Positions 42,966-50,833 of a DNA stretch of 64,000 nt are shown piece by piece (position 1 is the stretch's first letter; each line of letters opens with the position of its first letter). The notes below the pieces were generated by a model. That model ran no database searches, was not told where the DNA came from, and saw nothing but the letters and a program-made list of their open reading frames with translations. The stretch is taken from contig NZ_JABGCG010000013.1 in the NCBI RefSeq assembly GCF_019799925.1, forward strand, positions 80,085 through 144,084, given 5' to 3'. A program made the translations under genes and the position numbers. The stretch is from Blastococcus sp. CPCC 205250 (GTDB lineage: Bacteria > Actinomycetota > Actinomycetes > Mycobacteriales > Geodermatophilaceae).

Positions 42966-43712
42966 ATGTGCGGTCGGTACGCCGCCAGCCGCCGTCCCGA
43001 CGACCTCGTCGTCGAGTTCGAGGCGGTGCCGGCGGAGGGGCAGACACCGCTGCCGGCCGACTACAACGTCGCGCCGACCAAGGACGTCTACGTCGTCCGG
43101 CACAAGCGCGAGCGCGACCCCGAGGGCGCCCTGACCGGCGGCGGGCACCGCGAGCTGCGCGCCGTCCGCTGGGGCCTGGTGCCCTCCTGGGCCAAGGACG
43201 CGGCGATCGGCAACCGCCTGCTCAACGCCCGCGTCGAGTCCCTCGCCGAGAAGCCGGCCTTCCGCCGGGCCGCCGCCTCCCGCCGCTGCCTGGTGCCGGC
43301 CGACGGCTGGTACGAGTGGGCCAAGCGGCTGGACCGGCCCGGCAAGCAGCCGTACTTCATCACCCCCGCCGACGGCTCCGTGCTGGCGATGGCCGGCCTG
43401 TGGGAGGTGTGGGGCGAGGGGGAGGACCGGCTCTACACCTGCACCGTGGTCACCGCGCCCGCGCAGGGTGCGCTGACCGAGATCCACGACCGGATGCCGC
43501 TGGTGCTGCCGCGGGAGCGCTGGGCCGACTGGCTCGACCCGGCCCGGGACGACGTCGCGGCGCTGAGCGAGCCCACCCCGCCGGAGGTCGTCGAGGCCCT
43601 CGAGCTGCGGCCGGTCAGCCCGATGGTCAACAGCGTGAAGAACAACGGCGCTCAGCTGCTCGAGCGCTCGGAGTCGGTCAGCGAGCCGGCCGACCAGCCC
43701 GCCCTGTTCTGA
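42966..43712 (+). CDS. SRAP-domain (YedK/HMCES) abasic-site crosslinking protein
   Basis: 248 residues. MCGRYAASR provides the catalytic Cys2, exposed after Met removal, which forms a thiazolidine crosslink with abasic sites in single-stranded DNA. NVAPTKDVYVVR (Asn ligand), WGLVPSWAKD, LLNARVESLAEKPAFR (Arg/Glu), RRCLVPADGWYEWAK (Glu) and LTEIHDRMPLVLP (active-site His) complete the family signature. It shields replication-blocking AP sites. GGGAGGC lies 7 nt before the ATG and TAGAGT is a possible -10 at 42909-42914. It precedes the spermidine-synthase-like gene by 1 nt. Confidence 0.95.
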   Translation: MCGRYAASRRPDDLVVEFEAVPAEGQTPLPADYNVAPTKDVYVVRHKRERDPEGALTGGGHRELRAVRWGLVPSWAKDAAIGNRLLNARVESLAEKPAFRRAAASRRCLVPADGWYEWAKRLDRPGKQPYFITPADGSVLAMAGLWEVWGEGEDRLYTCTVVTAPAQGALTEIHDRMPLVLPRERWADWLDPARDDVAALSEPTPPEVVEALELRPVSPMVNSVKNNGAQLLERSESVSEPADQPALF

Positions 43713-43713
43713 G

Positions 43714-45231
43714 GTGGACGAGCCCACTCCGCAGAGCCGCCCGCTGCCCGCCTGGGTGGCCGCCGGCCTGACGTTCCTGTGCTCCGGCGCGGTGCTGGTC
43801 ATGGAGATCGCGGGGCTGCGCCTCATCGCGCCCTACGTCGGCATCACGCTGCAGACCAACACCGCGGTCATCGGCTTCGCCCTGGCCGCGATCGCCGTCG
43901 GCGCCTGGGCCGGCGGCAGCCTGGCCGACCGCACCGACCCCCGGCGGCTCATCCCCCCGCTCGTGGTCGCCGGCGGGGCGCTGGTGATCGCCGTGCTGCC
44001 GCTGGTCCGGTTCACCGGCGAGGCGTTCAGCGGCGGGGACGCCGGCAGCGTGCTGCTGCTGGCCTTCGTCGCGATCGTCGTCCCGGCCGCGCTGCTGTCG
44101 GCCGTCCCGCCGATGGTGGTCAAGCTCCAGCTGGCCAGCCTCGCCGAGACCGGCGCCGTCGTCGGGCGGCTGTCGGGCATCGGCACCCTCGGCGGCATCG
44201 CGGCGACGTTCCTCACCGGCTTCGTGCTGGTGGCGCTGTTCCCGACCAGCGGCATCCTCGTCGGCACCGGCCTGGTCACGGTCCTGGCCGGGATCGCGGC
44301 GGCGGTCTACCTGCGGCGCACGACCGGGGGCGCCGCGCGGCTGCCCGCCGGGCTGCTGGTCCTCGCCGTCGCCGTCACCGGGCTGGCCGCGCTGGCGCCG
44401 AGCCCGTGCGAGGAGGAGACGGCCTACCACTGCGCGCGGGTGGCGACCGACCCCGACCGCCCCACCGGCCGGCTGCTGCTCCTGGACACGCTGCGGCACT
44501 CCTACGTCGACCTCGACGACCCGACGCACCTGGAGTTCGAGTACGTGCGGGCCATCGCCTCGGTCACCGACGTCGCGCTGCCTGCGGGGGAGCCCGTCTC
44601 GGCGCTGCACCTCGGCGGCGGCGGCCTGACCGTGCCGCGCTACCTCGCCGAGGTCCGGCCGGGCACCGAGAGCCTGGTGCTGGAGGTCGACCCCGGCGTG
44701 GTCGACGTCGACCGGGAGCAGCTGGGCCTGGAGACCTCCGAGGAGCTGGCCGTGCGGGTGGTCGACGCCCGCATCGGCCTGGCCGACGAGCCGGCCGGCG
44801 GCCGCGACCTCGTCGTGGGTGACGCCTTCGGCGGGCTCTCGGTGCCCTGGCAGCTCACCACGGTGGAGGCGCTGGAGGCGGTCGACGCCGCCCTGGCCGA
44901 CGACGGCGTGTACGTCGTCAACCTCATCGACCACCCGCCGCTGGACTTCGTCCGCGCCGAGCTGGCCACCCTGCGGGCCGTCTTCGGCGAGGTGGTCCTG
45001 CTGGCGCGGGCACCGGTGCTGGCGGGGGAGGACGGCGGCAACGTCGTCGCCGTGGCCTCGCAGCGGCCGCTCCCGGTCGAGGCGATCACCGCGGCGCTGC
45101 CCGAGCGGGACCTCGCCTGGCAGGTCGCCGAGGGCGCGGAACTGGACGCCTTCGTCGGCGACGCCGAGGTGCTCACCGACGACTCCGCCCCGGTCGACCA
45201 GCTGCTCACCCCCTACGGGGCCCCGGGCTAG
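43714..45231 (+). CDS. Membrane-fused spermidine synthase-like protein
   Basis: 505 residues from a GTG 1 nt after the SRAP stop; no clear RBS is visible. About seven membrane helices occupy 10-230 (LTFLCSGAVLVMEIAGLRLI is the first; GILVGTGLVTVLAGIAAAVY near 185). A C-terminal class I methyltransferase-like domain (about 265-500) has ALHLGGGGLTVPRYLAEVRP, LVLEVDPGVVDVDREQLGLE, RDLVVGDAFGGLSVPWQLTT and DGVYVVNLID. Related fused proteins are annotated as spermidine synthases, but many lack activity; the GGG and VGDAFGG motifs suggest decarboxylated-SAM binding. It shares CTAG with the ybaK stop on the other strand. Confidence 0.85.
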   Translation: MDEPTPQSRPLPAWVAAGLTFLCSGAVLVMEIAGLRLIAPYVGITLQTNTAVIGFALAAIAVGAWAGGSLADRTDPRRLIPPLVVAGGALVIAVLPLVRFTGEAFSGGDAGSVLLLAFVAIVVPAALLSAVPPMVVKLQLASLAETGAVVGRLSGIGTLGGIAATFLTGFVLVALFPTSGILVGTGLVTVLAGIAAAVYLRRTTGGAARLPAGLLVLAVAVTGLAALAPSPCEEETAYHCARVATDPDRPTGRLLLLDTLRHSYVDLDDPTHLEFEYVRAIASVTDVALPAGEPVSALHLGGGGLTVPRYLAEVRPGTESLVLEVDPGVVDVDREQLGLETSEELAVRVVDARIGLADEPAGGRDLVVGDAFGGLSVPWQLTTVEALEAVDAALADDGVYVVNLIDHPPLDFVRAELATLRAVFGEVVLLARAPVLAGEDGGNVVAVASQRPLPVEAITAALPERDLAWQVAEGAELDAFVGDAEVLTDDSAPVDQLLTPYGAPG

Positions 45232-45701
45232 CGGCCGATCGGCGCCGTGCGGGCGCGGGTGAGGCGCACCAGGTCGGCGGGCGCGAGCTCCACCTGCAGC
45301 CCCCGGCGGCCGGCGCTCACCATCACCGTGGCGAAGCCGAGCGCGGAGTCGTCCACCACGGTCGGCAGCGCCTTGCGCTGGCCCAGCGGGCTGATCCCGC
45401 CCAGCACGTAGCCGGTGGTGCGCTCGGCGTCGGCCGGGTCGGCCATCGCCGCCTTCCGTCCGCCCGCGGCCGCGGCCAGCGCCTTGAGGTCCAGCGTGGT
45501 CGCCACCGGGACAACGGCGACGGTGAGGGTGCCGTCGACCCGCGTCACCAGCGTCTTGAACACCTGGCGCGGATCGGAGCCGAGGGCCGCGACCGCGGCC
45601 TCGCCGTGCCCCTGGTCGCTGGGGTGCTCCGGGTCGTACGGGTGCAGGGTGTGCGCGACCCGCGCCTTCTCCAGGACCCGGACCGCAGGGGTGGCCGCCA
45701 C
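45228..45701 (-). CDS. ybaK: YbaK/EbsC-family Cys-tRNA(Pro) deacylase
   Basis: 157 residues. TPAVRVLEKARVAHTLHPYD (about 4-23), QVFKTLVTRVDGTLTVAVVP with the conserved Lys (about 54), AAMADPADAERTTGYVLGGI and PLGQRKALPTVVDD match YbaK. These enzymes clear mischarged Cys-tRNA(Pro). TAGGCT lies 8 nt before the GTG (leaderless). It diverges from sigR with about 90 bp to the SigR promoter. Its UAG and that of the convergent membrane gene occupy the same CTAG. Confidence 0.9.
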   Translation of the reverse strand: MAATPAVRVLEKARVAHTLHPYDPEHPSDQGHGEAAVAALGSDPRQVFKTLVTRVDGTLTVAVVPVATTLDLKALAAAAGGRKAAMADPADAERTTGYVLGGISPLGQRKALPTVVDDSALGFATVMVSAGRRGLQVELAPADLVRLTRARTAPIGR

Positions 45702-45755
45702 GGCGGGGGAGCCTAGCGAGCGGCCACGCGCGCCCGTCCCGGGTTTTCGGGGGCG

Positions 45756-45781
45756 GGAATCGGCTCCCCGGTCGGTCGGTT
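45756..45781 (+). promoter_or_regulatory. SigR/SigH-dependent autoregulatory promoter (sigR p2-like)
   Basis: GGAAT (45756-45760), an 18-nt spacer and GTT (45779-45781) match the SigR consensus. Position 45791, exactly 9 nt after GTT, is an in-frame GTG that extends SigR by 48 codons. In S. coelicolor, the SigR-dependent p2 promoter likewise yields a longer SigR' isoform. Confidence 0.8.
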
Positions 45782-45881
45782 GCACCGGCCGTGAGCAGCA
45801 CCCCTTCGACCGCCCGCGCGCGGGCCGGTGCCGGTCCCGCCGTGCACCGGCGTCCGCCGGGCCGCCCCGATGCCGCGCGAC

Positions 45882-45887
45882 TAGGAT
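45882..45887 (+). promoter_or_regulatory. Second sigR promoter -10 (p1-like, housekeeping)
   Basis: TAGGAT (45882-45887) ends 8 nt before the in-frame GTG at 45896. This would give a constitutive transcript encoding a shorter SigR, paralleling sigR p1 in Streptomyces. No strong -35 is visible. Confidence 0.5.
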
Positions 45888-45934
45888 CGTCCGAGGTGGC
45901 ACCCCGCGTCAGGGGTGCGCAGAGAGGACGGTCG

Positions 45935-46651
45935 GTGGCTCAGGAGCCCACGAGCAGGCCCCCGGAGGAGTCGGCTGCTGCCGAGGCGACGCCGCTGGCG
46001 GTGCCCGGCGCGCCCGTGGAGGTGCCGGAGGCCCGCGAGGGAGGCAGCCGTACCGAGGTGGCCGAGTCCCGCGCCGAGCGCGACGCCCGCTTCGAGCGCG
46101 ACGCGCTGCCCTACCTCGACCAGCTCTACCCGGCGGCGCTGCGGATGACCCGCAACCCGGCCGACGCCGAGGACCTGGTGCAGGAGACGTTCGTGAAGGC
46201 CTACTCGGCCTTCCACCAGTTCGCCGAGGGCACCAACCTCAAGGCGTGGCTGTACCGGATCCTGACCAACACCTACATCAACAGCTACCGCAAGAAGCAG
46301 CGCCAGCCGCAGCAGTACCCCACCGACCAGGTGCAGGACTGGCAGCTGTACGCCGCGGAGGAGCACAGCTCCAGCGGGCTGCGGTCGGCCGAGATCGAGG
46401 CGCTGGACCACCTGCCGGACTCCGACATCAAGGAGGCCCTCCAGCAGCTGCCGGAGGACTTCCGGCTCGCGGTGTACCTCGCCGACGTCGAGGGGTTCGC
46501 CTACAAGGAGATCGCCGAGATCATGGGCACGCCCATCGGCACGGTGATGTCCCGCCTGCACCGCGGTCGCCGTGGGCTGCAGAAGCTGCTGGCCGACTAC
46601 GCCCGCGAGCGGGGCTTCGTCCGTGCGGGTGCCGGGGAGGAGGCGTCGTGA
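45935..46651 (+). CDS. sigR: ECF RNA polymerase sigma factor SigR/SigH
   Basis: 238 residues from GTG 45935, chosen because GAGAGGAC lies 7-8 nt upstream. In-frame GTGs at 45896 and 45791 would give longer forms (+13 and +48 residues). Sigma region 2 is YPAALRMTRNPADAEDLVQE through NLKAWLYRILTNTYINSYRK (about 65-125). Region 4 is LPEDFRLAVYLADVEGFAYK through GTVMSRLHRGRRGLQKLLAD (about 172-225). It directs the thiol-oxidative stress regulon (thioredoxins, mycothiol recycling, proteases). The anti-sigma gene follows with a GTGA overlap, and a SigR-type promoter lies upstream. Confidence 0.95.
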   Translation: MAQEPTSRPPEESAAAEATPLAVPGAPVEVPEAREGGSRTEVAESRAERDARFERDALPYLDQLYPAALRMTRNPADAEDLVQETFVKAYSAFHQFAEGTNLKAWLYRILTNTYINSYRKKQRQPQQYPTDQVQDWQLYAAEEHSSSGLRSAEIEALDHLPDSDIKEALQQLPEDFRLAVYLADVEGFAYKEIAEIMGTPIGTVMSRLHRGRRGLQKLLADYARERGFVRAGAGEEAS

Positions 46652-47004
46652 GCGAGCACGCCGGTCACGGGCACGACGAGGACGCCGTCCAGATCGACTC
46701 GTGCGACGACGTCCTGTCCCACGTCTTCGAGTTCCTGGACCACGAGACCGACGACGCCCGCCGCGCCGTCATCGCCGAGCACCTCGAGGACTGCTCGCCG
46801 TGCCTGCGGCAGTTCGGCATCGAGCAGGAGTTCAAGGCGCTGGTCCGTCGCCGCTGCGGGGGCGACGCGCCGCCGGTCGGCCTGCGCGACCGGATCAAGA
46901 TGCAGCTGACCACCGTCTCCTTCGAGGAGGACGGCACCACCGTCAGCGTCGAGCGGCTGACCGCCGAGGTCGTCACCGAGCGGGGCGAGCGCCCCACCGC
47001 CTGA
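46648..47004 (+). CDS. rsrA: Zinc-binding anti-sigma factor RsrA (ZAS family)
   Basis: 118 residues; the GTG overlaps the sigR stop. The ZAS motif is intact: a first Cys in DSCDDVLSHV (about 15), then AEHLEDCSPCLRQFG, where H-x3-C-x2-C binds zinc (about 46-53). Oxidation of the cysteines releases zinc and frees SigR. A further Cys in RRRCGGD may join disulphide exchange. The C-terminal tail (RIKMQLTTVSFEEDGTTVSV) is longer than the ZAS core and acidic. Co-translation keeps the pair at balanced levels. Confidence 0.93.
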   Translation: MSEHAGHGHDEDAVQIDSCDDVLSHVFEFLDHETDDARRAVIAEHLEDCSPCLRQFGIEQEFKALVRRRCGGDAPPVGLRDRIKMQLTTVSFEEDGTTVSVERLTAEVVTERGERPTA

Positions 47005-47031
47005 GCGGCGGGGCGCTGCACCGGCCCTGGA

Positions 47032-47106
47032 TCAGGCGTTGGGCCGCTTGCCGTGGTTGGCCTTGCTCCCCTTGCGGGAGCGACGCTTGCGTCCGCGCTT
47101 GGACAT
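47032..47106 (-). CDS. Ribosomal protein bL37 (AURKAIP1/COX24-type, 24 aa)
   Basis: A 24-residue, extremely basic peptide, MSKRGRKRRSRKGSKANHG then KRPNA. GGAGGG lies 5 nt before its ATG on the minus strand. This matches the tiny actinobacterial bL37 found in mycobacterial 50S cryo-EM structures and annotated as AURKAIP1/COX24 domain proteins. It sits tail-to-tail with rsrA. The Arg/Lys density fits binding in 23S rRNA. Confidence 0.85.
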   Translation of the reverse strand: MSKRGRKRRSRKGSKANHGKRPNA

Positions 47107-47295
47107 CGCTGCCCTCCTTCCCTCGCTGGTGTGGGAGACGCCCGGTCGGACGCCTCGATCGGGCGAGTGCACCGGGGGCCGGGCGTGCGGCCTCCCGGCG
47201 GACCCGCCAAGCTGACTGCACCAGTCTTCCACGCCCGCGCCGGGGAGCCGGAGCGGGCGTGGGGCACGGAGGACACGGGGGGAGGGCGGCGAGCG

Positions 47296-48339
47296 GTGGC
47301 ACAGCTGGGGATCGAGAGCGTGCTGGTGGCCGGTCGCGGTCCGGCGGCGTGCGCGGTGATCGCCGCCTGCGAGCGGCTGGAGGTCAAGGCCGTCGCCGTG
47401 CACTCGGAGGCCGAGCGCAACGCCCTGCACGTCCGCCTCGCCGACGACTCCGTCCTGCTCGGCCCGGCGCCGGCGTCGGAGTCCTACCTCGCGGTCGACC
47501 GCATCGTGGAGGCCGCGCGGCGCAGCGGCGTCTCCGCCGTCCTGCCGGTGCCCCCCGCCCTGGCCGGCAACGCCCGGCTGGCCGGGGCCGTCGTCGCGTC
47601 GGGCCTGACCTGGGTCGGCCCCGACGCGGCGGTCCTGGAGCGGCTCGGCGGTGACGGCGTGGAGCCGGCCAGCGAGCGCGGTCTGCTCGCCTGGGTGACC
47701 GACGAGGGGCTGCGCTGCGCCACCCCGGTCACCCGCGACCGTGCCGCGGGCATCGCCCGGGTGTCCTGGACCCCGGAGGAGGCCCCGCCGCTGCCCGCCA
47801 CGGCGCGCCGGCTGGTCGACGTGGGCTGGCGCGGACTGGTCACCGTCGGGATCGACCCCGACGGCGAGCTGGGCGAGGTCGCGGCCGGCTTCTCCCTCGA
47901 CATGGCGGTCCTCGAGCGGGCCCACGGCGTGGACGCCGTCGAGCTGGCGCTGCGCAGCGCGGCGGGCACCGCGGGCGGGCTGCCGGACCCGGCGGACCCG
48001 CCGCGGTCGGCCGTCGCCGTCCAGCTCCGGTCCACCCTGCCGCCCGGGGAGGCCGGGCGCGTCACCGGCCGGCTGCCCGGTCCCGGGCGGCTGCGCGGGA
48101 AGCGGCGGTCCCTGGACGTCGTGGCCACCCGCGGCTACGACCCGGGGGACCGGCTCGACGGCTGGTACGACGCGCTGCTGGCCACGGTGAGCGCCGGCGC
48201 CGCCGACGTCCCCACCGCGGCGCGTGCGGTGAGCGAGGCGCTCACCGGCCTCGGCGAGATCGGCGTGCCGCACGACGGCGCGGAGGTGTGCGCGGTCCTC
48301 GACCGGCTCGTCTCCCGGCATCCGGTCGCCGGCGGCTGA
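47296..48339 (+). CDS. Biotin carboxylase-like pseudoenzyme (ATP-grasp core lost)
   Basis: 347 residues from a GTG with GGAGGG 9 nt upstream. Residues ~5-115 match the biotin carboxylase N-domain (VLVAGRGPAACAVIAACERL, then NALHVRLADDSVLLGPAPAS and ESYLAVDRIVEAA). Residues ~175-345 match the BC C-domain (VDAVELALRSAAGTAGGLPD, then RLDGWYDALLATVSAG). The central ATP-grasp lid and the Gly-rich loop are missing, and the catalytic EMNtRLQVEH stretch reads AAGFSLDMAVLERAHG. It cannot carboxylate biotin as usual. The next gene encodes a free biotin carrier. The role may be regulatory or structural. Confidence 0.75.
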   Translation: MAQLGIESVLVAGRGPAACAVIAACERLEVKAVAVHSEAERNALHVRLADDSVLLGPAPASESYLAVDRIVEAARRSGVSAVLPVPPALAGNARLAGAVVASGLTWVGPDAAVLERLGGDGVEPASERGLLAWVTDEGLRCATPVTRDRAAGIARVSWTPEEAPPLPATARRLVDVGWRGLVTVGIDPDGELGEVAAGFSLDMAVLERAHGVDAVELALRSAAGTAGGLPDPADPPRSAVAVQLRSTLPPGEAGRVTGRLPGPGRLRGKRRSLDVVATRGYDPGDRLDGWYDALLATVSAGAADVPTAARAVSEALTGLGEIGVPHDGAEVCAVLDRLVSRHPVAGG

Positions 48340-48350
48340 GCGCGGGAGGA

Positions 48351-48401
48351 CCCCGCTGGGCCGCACGCCGCGCGACCTCGGCGCGGGCCCCTGCAGCGGG
48401 G
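48351..48401. repeat. REP-like palindromic element, single copy (inverted orientation)
   Basis: CCCCGCTG (48351-48358) and CAGCGGGG (48394-48401) form the outer arms. Read on the minus strand it begins CCCCGCTGCAGGGGCCCG and ends AGCGGGGTCCTC, the same frame as the 41291 element. It lies between the biotin-carboxylase-like gene and the biotin carrier gene. Confidence 0.7.
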
Positions 48402-48458
48402 CCGGTGATGGCCTGCGGGTGGTTGGATGAACCGGCAGCGTCGAGGTGGGAGGTGCCG

Positions 48459-48683
48459 GTGGCGGTCGAGGAGATCCACGCCGAGATGGTGTCCAGCGTC
48501 TGGAAGGTGCTGGTGACGCCGGGGGCGGCGGTCGCCGCGGGGGACACGCTGGTCATCCTCGAGTCGATGAAGATGGAGATCCCGGTGCTCACCGAGCGGG
48601 CGGGCACCGTCGCGGAGCTGCACGTGGTGGAGGGCGAGGTGCTCCAGGAGGGCGACCTCATCGCCACCGTCACGGCCGACTGA
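48459..48683 (+). CDS. Single-domain biotin/lipoyl carrier protein (TB7.3-like)
   Basis: 74 residues from a GTG with GGGAGG 5 nt upstream. The whole protein is one biotinyl domain with the biotinylation site in VILESMKMEIPVLTERAG (Lys about 35, MKM motif), flanked by VSSVWKVLVTPGAAVAAGD and VLQEGDLIATV. It corresponds to the actinobacterial TB7.3 / Rv3221c type of free biotinylated protein encoded between sigR/rsrA and pdtaS. The enzyme it serves is unknown. Its 3' end overlaps the GNAT gene by 14 nt tail-to-tail. Confidence 0.92.
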   Translation: MAVEEIHAEMVSSVWKVLVTPGAAVAAGDTLVILESMKMEIPVLTERAGTVAELHVVEGEVLQEGDLIATVTAD

Positions 48684-49191
48684 GCTCCAGCGCGTAGACC
48701 AGCAGGTCGATGCCGGCCACGGGCGACCAGTCCCGCTCGGGCAGCCGGCGGAAGCCCAGCCGCTCGTAGAGGCGGTGCGCCGCGGTCATCCGCGGGTCGG
48801 TGGACAGCACCATCGTCGCCTTGCCGGCCGCCCGGGCCCGGACCAGGCAGGCGGTGACGAGGACCTCGCCGACGCCGGCCCCGCGCACGGCCCGGTCCAC
48901 GACGAGCATCCGGAACGCCGCCTCCGCCGGCCCGGCCGTCACCTCGCCGAAGTCGCCGTCCAGCACCAGCGCGACGCTGCCGACGACCCGCCCGTCCAGC
49001 CGCGCCACCAGCAGCTCCGCCCGGCCGGACCGGCCCTCCACGTCGCCGAGCGAGGTCAGGTACTCCGGCGAGCACAGCTCCTCGTCGCGGTACACCCCGA
49101 CCGTCAGCTCGCGGATGCGCTCGAAGTCCGCCCGGGTGGCCGGCTCGACCACGGGGACGGCGGCGGGGATCGGGTCGACGGGGCCGGTCAC
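48670..49191 (-). CDS. GNAT-family N-acetyltransferase
   Basis: 173 residues from GTG 49191; an ATG at 49218 is possible but would overlap the pdtaS start. GNAT features: VVEPATRADFERIRELTVGV (first strand-helix), FRMLVVDRAVRGAGVGEVLV with the acetyl-CoA loop (about 90-109), and HRLYERLGFRRLPERDW. Cytoplasmic, substrate unknown. It is divergent from pdtaS with about 25 bp between starts, so the two promoters must overlap. Confidence 0.82.
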   Translation of the reverse strand: MTGPVDPIPAAVPVVEPATRADFERIRELTVGVYRDEELCSPEYLTSLGDVEGRSGRAELLVARLDGRVVGSVALVLDGDFGEVTAGPAEAAFRMLVVDRAVRGAGVGEVLVTACLVRARAAGKATMVLSTDPRMTAAHRLYERLGFRRLPERDWSPVAGIDLLVYALELSRP

Positions 49192-49216
49192 GGGGGTCCT
49201 TACTCTCGGGGTCACC

Positions 49217-50701
49217 ATGAGCAGCCTCTCCGACCGTCTGACGCGGGGCGCGGCCACCTCGCCGTCCCAGGTCGACCACGCGCGCCGGCTTGTCGCCGAC
49301 TGGCAGCTGCTGGCCGACCTCTCCTTCGCCGACCTGACCCTCTGGGTGCCGCTGCAGACCGGCGCCTGGTGGTGCGTGGCCCAGGTCCGGCCCCTGACGG
49401 CGCCCACGAGCCAGCCGGACGACCTGGTCGGCAGCGAGGTGTCCGGGGCGGACGCCGAGCCGTTCGTGGTGGCCCACCGGGAGGGCCGGCCGGTCACCGA
49501 GGGCGACCCGGACTGGACCGGCCTCGCCCCGCGGCGCCGCGAGGTCATCCCGGTGCGCCACGACGGCGTGGTGGTGGCGGTCCTGGCCAAGGACACCAAC
49601 CTGGCGGTGACGCGCTCGCCCTCGACGCTGGAGCTCACCTACCTCGACATCGCCGCCGACCTGTGCCTCATGGTGTCGGCCGGCACCTTCCCGCCCCAGC
49701 GGGCCCTGGACGCCGAGCTGAGCCCGCGCGTCGGCGACGGTCTGGTCCGCCTCGACGGCGGGGGACGGGCGGTCTACGCCAGCCCCAACGCCCTGTCGGC
49801 CTACCGCCGGATCGGCGTCACCGGGGACGTCGTGGGCGCGGACCTGGCACGGCTGAGCCGCGAGGTCGCCGCCGACCGCGTGGCCGGTGAGGCCGTGGCG
49901 GCCGGGATCCGCGCCGCGGTCGCCGGCCGGTTCCCCGAGCCGACGGACCTCGAGGGGACCAGCGCCTCGCTGCTGGTGCGCGCGCTGCCGCTGCAGGCGC
50001 CGGGGGGCGAGGAGGGCGCGCTGGTCCTCGTCCGCGACGTGACCGACGTCCGCCGCCGGGACCGCGCCCTGCTCACCAAGGACGCCACGATCCGCGAGAT
50101 CCACCACCGGGTGAAGAACAACCTGCAGACGGTCGCGGCGCTGCTGCGGCTGCAGGCCCGGCGGATGACCGAGCCCGCGGCGCGCGCCGCGCTCGAGGAG
50201 TCGGTGCGCCGGGTGGCCTCCATCGCGATCGTGCACGAGACGCTGGCGGGCAGCCGGGAGGACGTCGTGGACGTCGACCACGTCCTGGACCAGGTGCTGC
50301 CCATGCTCGGGGACCTCGCGTCGATCGGCCCGGCCGCGCGCACCTGCCGGGTCGGCGCCTTCGGTGAGCTGCCGGCGGCCACCGCCACGCCGCTGGTGCT
50401 CGCCGTCACCGAGCTGCTGCACAACGCCGCCGAGCACGCGTTCCCCGACGGCGAGACCGGCAGCATCGAGCTGCAGGCCGAGCGCTCCGGCGACGACCTC
50501 GTCGTCCGCGTCCGCGACGACGGCACCGGGCTGCCCGGCGACTTCGACCCGGCCGCCAGCGACGGCCTGGGGCTGCAGATCGTCCGGACCCTGGTCACCA
50601 GCGAGCTCGGCGGCGGGCTCACCATGGGCGCCCCGGCCGGAGGCGGTCGCGGCACCGAGGTGGTCCTGGACCTGCCCGGGGCCGGCCGCCCCCGCCGCTG
50701 A
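49217..50701 (+). CDS. pdtaS: Cytosolic sensor histidine kinase PdtaS
   Basis: 494 residues; TACTCT lies 10 nt before the ATG. The N-terminal GAF domain is about 20-155 (WVPLQTGAWWCVAQVRPLTA), followed by a PAS-like domain (GLVRLDGGGRAVYASPNALS, about 175-270). Next is a HisKA_2/HWE-type dimerisation motif, REIHHRVKNNLQTVAALLRL (phospho-His about 295), and an HATPase_c domain with ELLHNAAEHAFP (N box), RDDGTGLPG and DGLGLQIVRTLV. Mycobacterial PdtaS phosphorylates the ANTAR regulator PdtaR; no adjacent ANTAR gene exists here. Confidence 0.92.
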   Translation: MSSLSDRLTRGAATSPSQVDHARRLVADWQLLADLSFADLTLWVPLQTGAWWCVAQVRPLTAPTSQPDDLVGSEVSGADAEPFVVAHREGRPVTEGDPDWTGLAPRRREVIPVRHDGVVVAVLAKDTNLAVTRSPSTLELTYLDIAADLCLMVSAGTFPPQRALDAELSPRVGDGLVRLDGGGRAVYASPNALSAYRRIGVTGDVVGADLARLSREVAADRVAGEAVAAGIRAAVAGRFPEPTDLEGTSASLLVRALPLQAPGGEEGALVLVRDVTDVRRRDRALLTKDATIREIHHRVKNNLQTVAALLRLQARRMTEPAARAALEESVRRVASIAIVHETLAGSREDVVDVDHVLDQVLPMLGDLASIGPAARTCRVGAFGELPAATATPLVLAVTELLHNAAEHAFPDGETGSIELQAERSGDDLVVRVRDDGTGLPGDFDPAASDGLGLQIVRTLVTSELGGGLTMGAPAGGGRGTEVVLDLPGAGRPRR

Positions 50702-50833
50702 CCCCCCTCACCCCCTCACCCCCTGACCCGCAGGGCCGTCCCAGCCCTGTCCCGGTCGGCCGGGACGCAGTGACCCATGCGGGCGGGTCGCCGCCGGCGC
50801 GAGGGTCGCCTCCCCAGACCCGAGGAGGACCCC

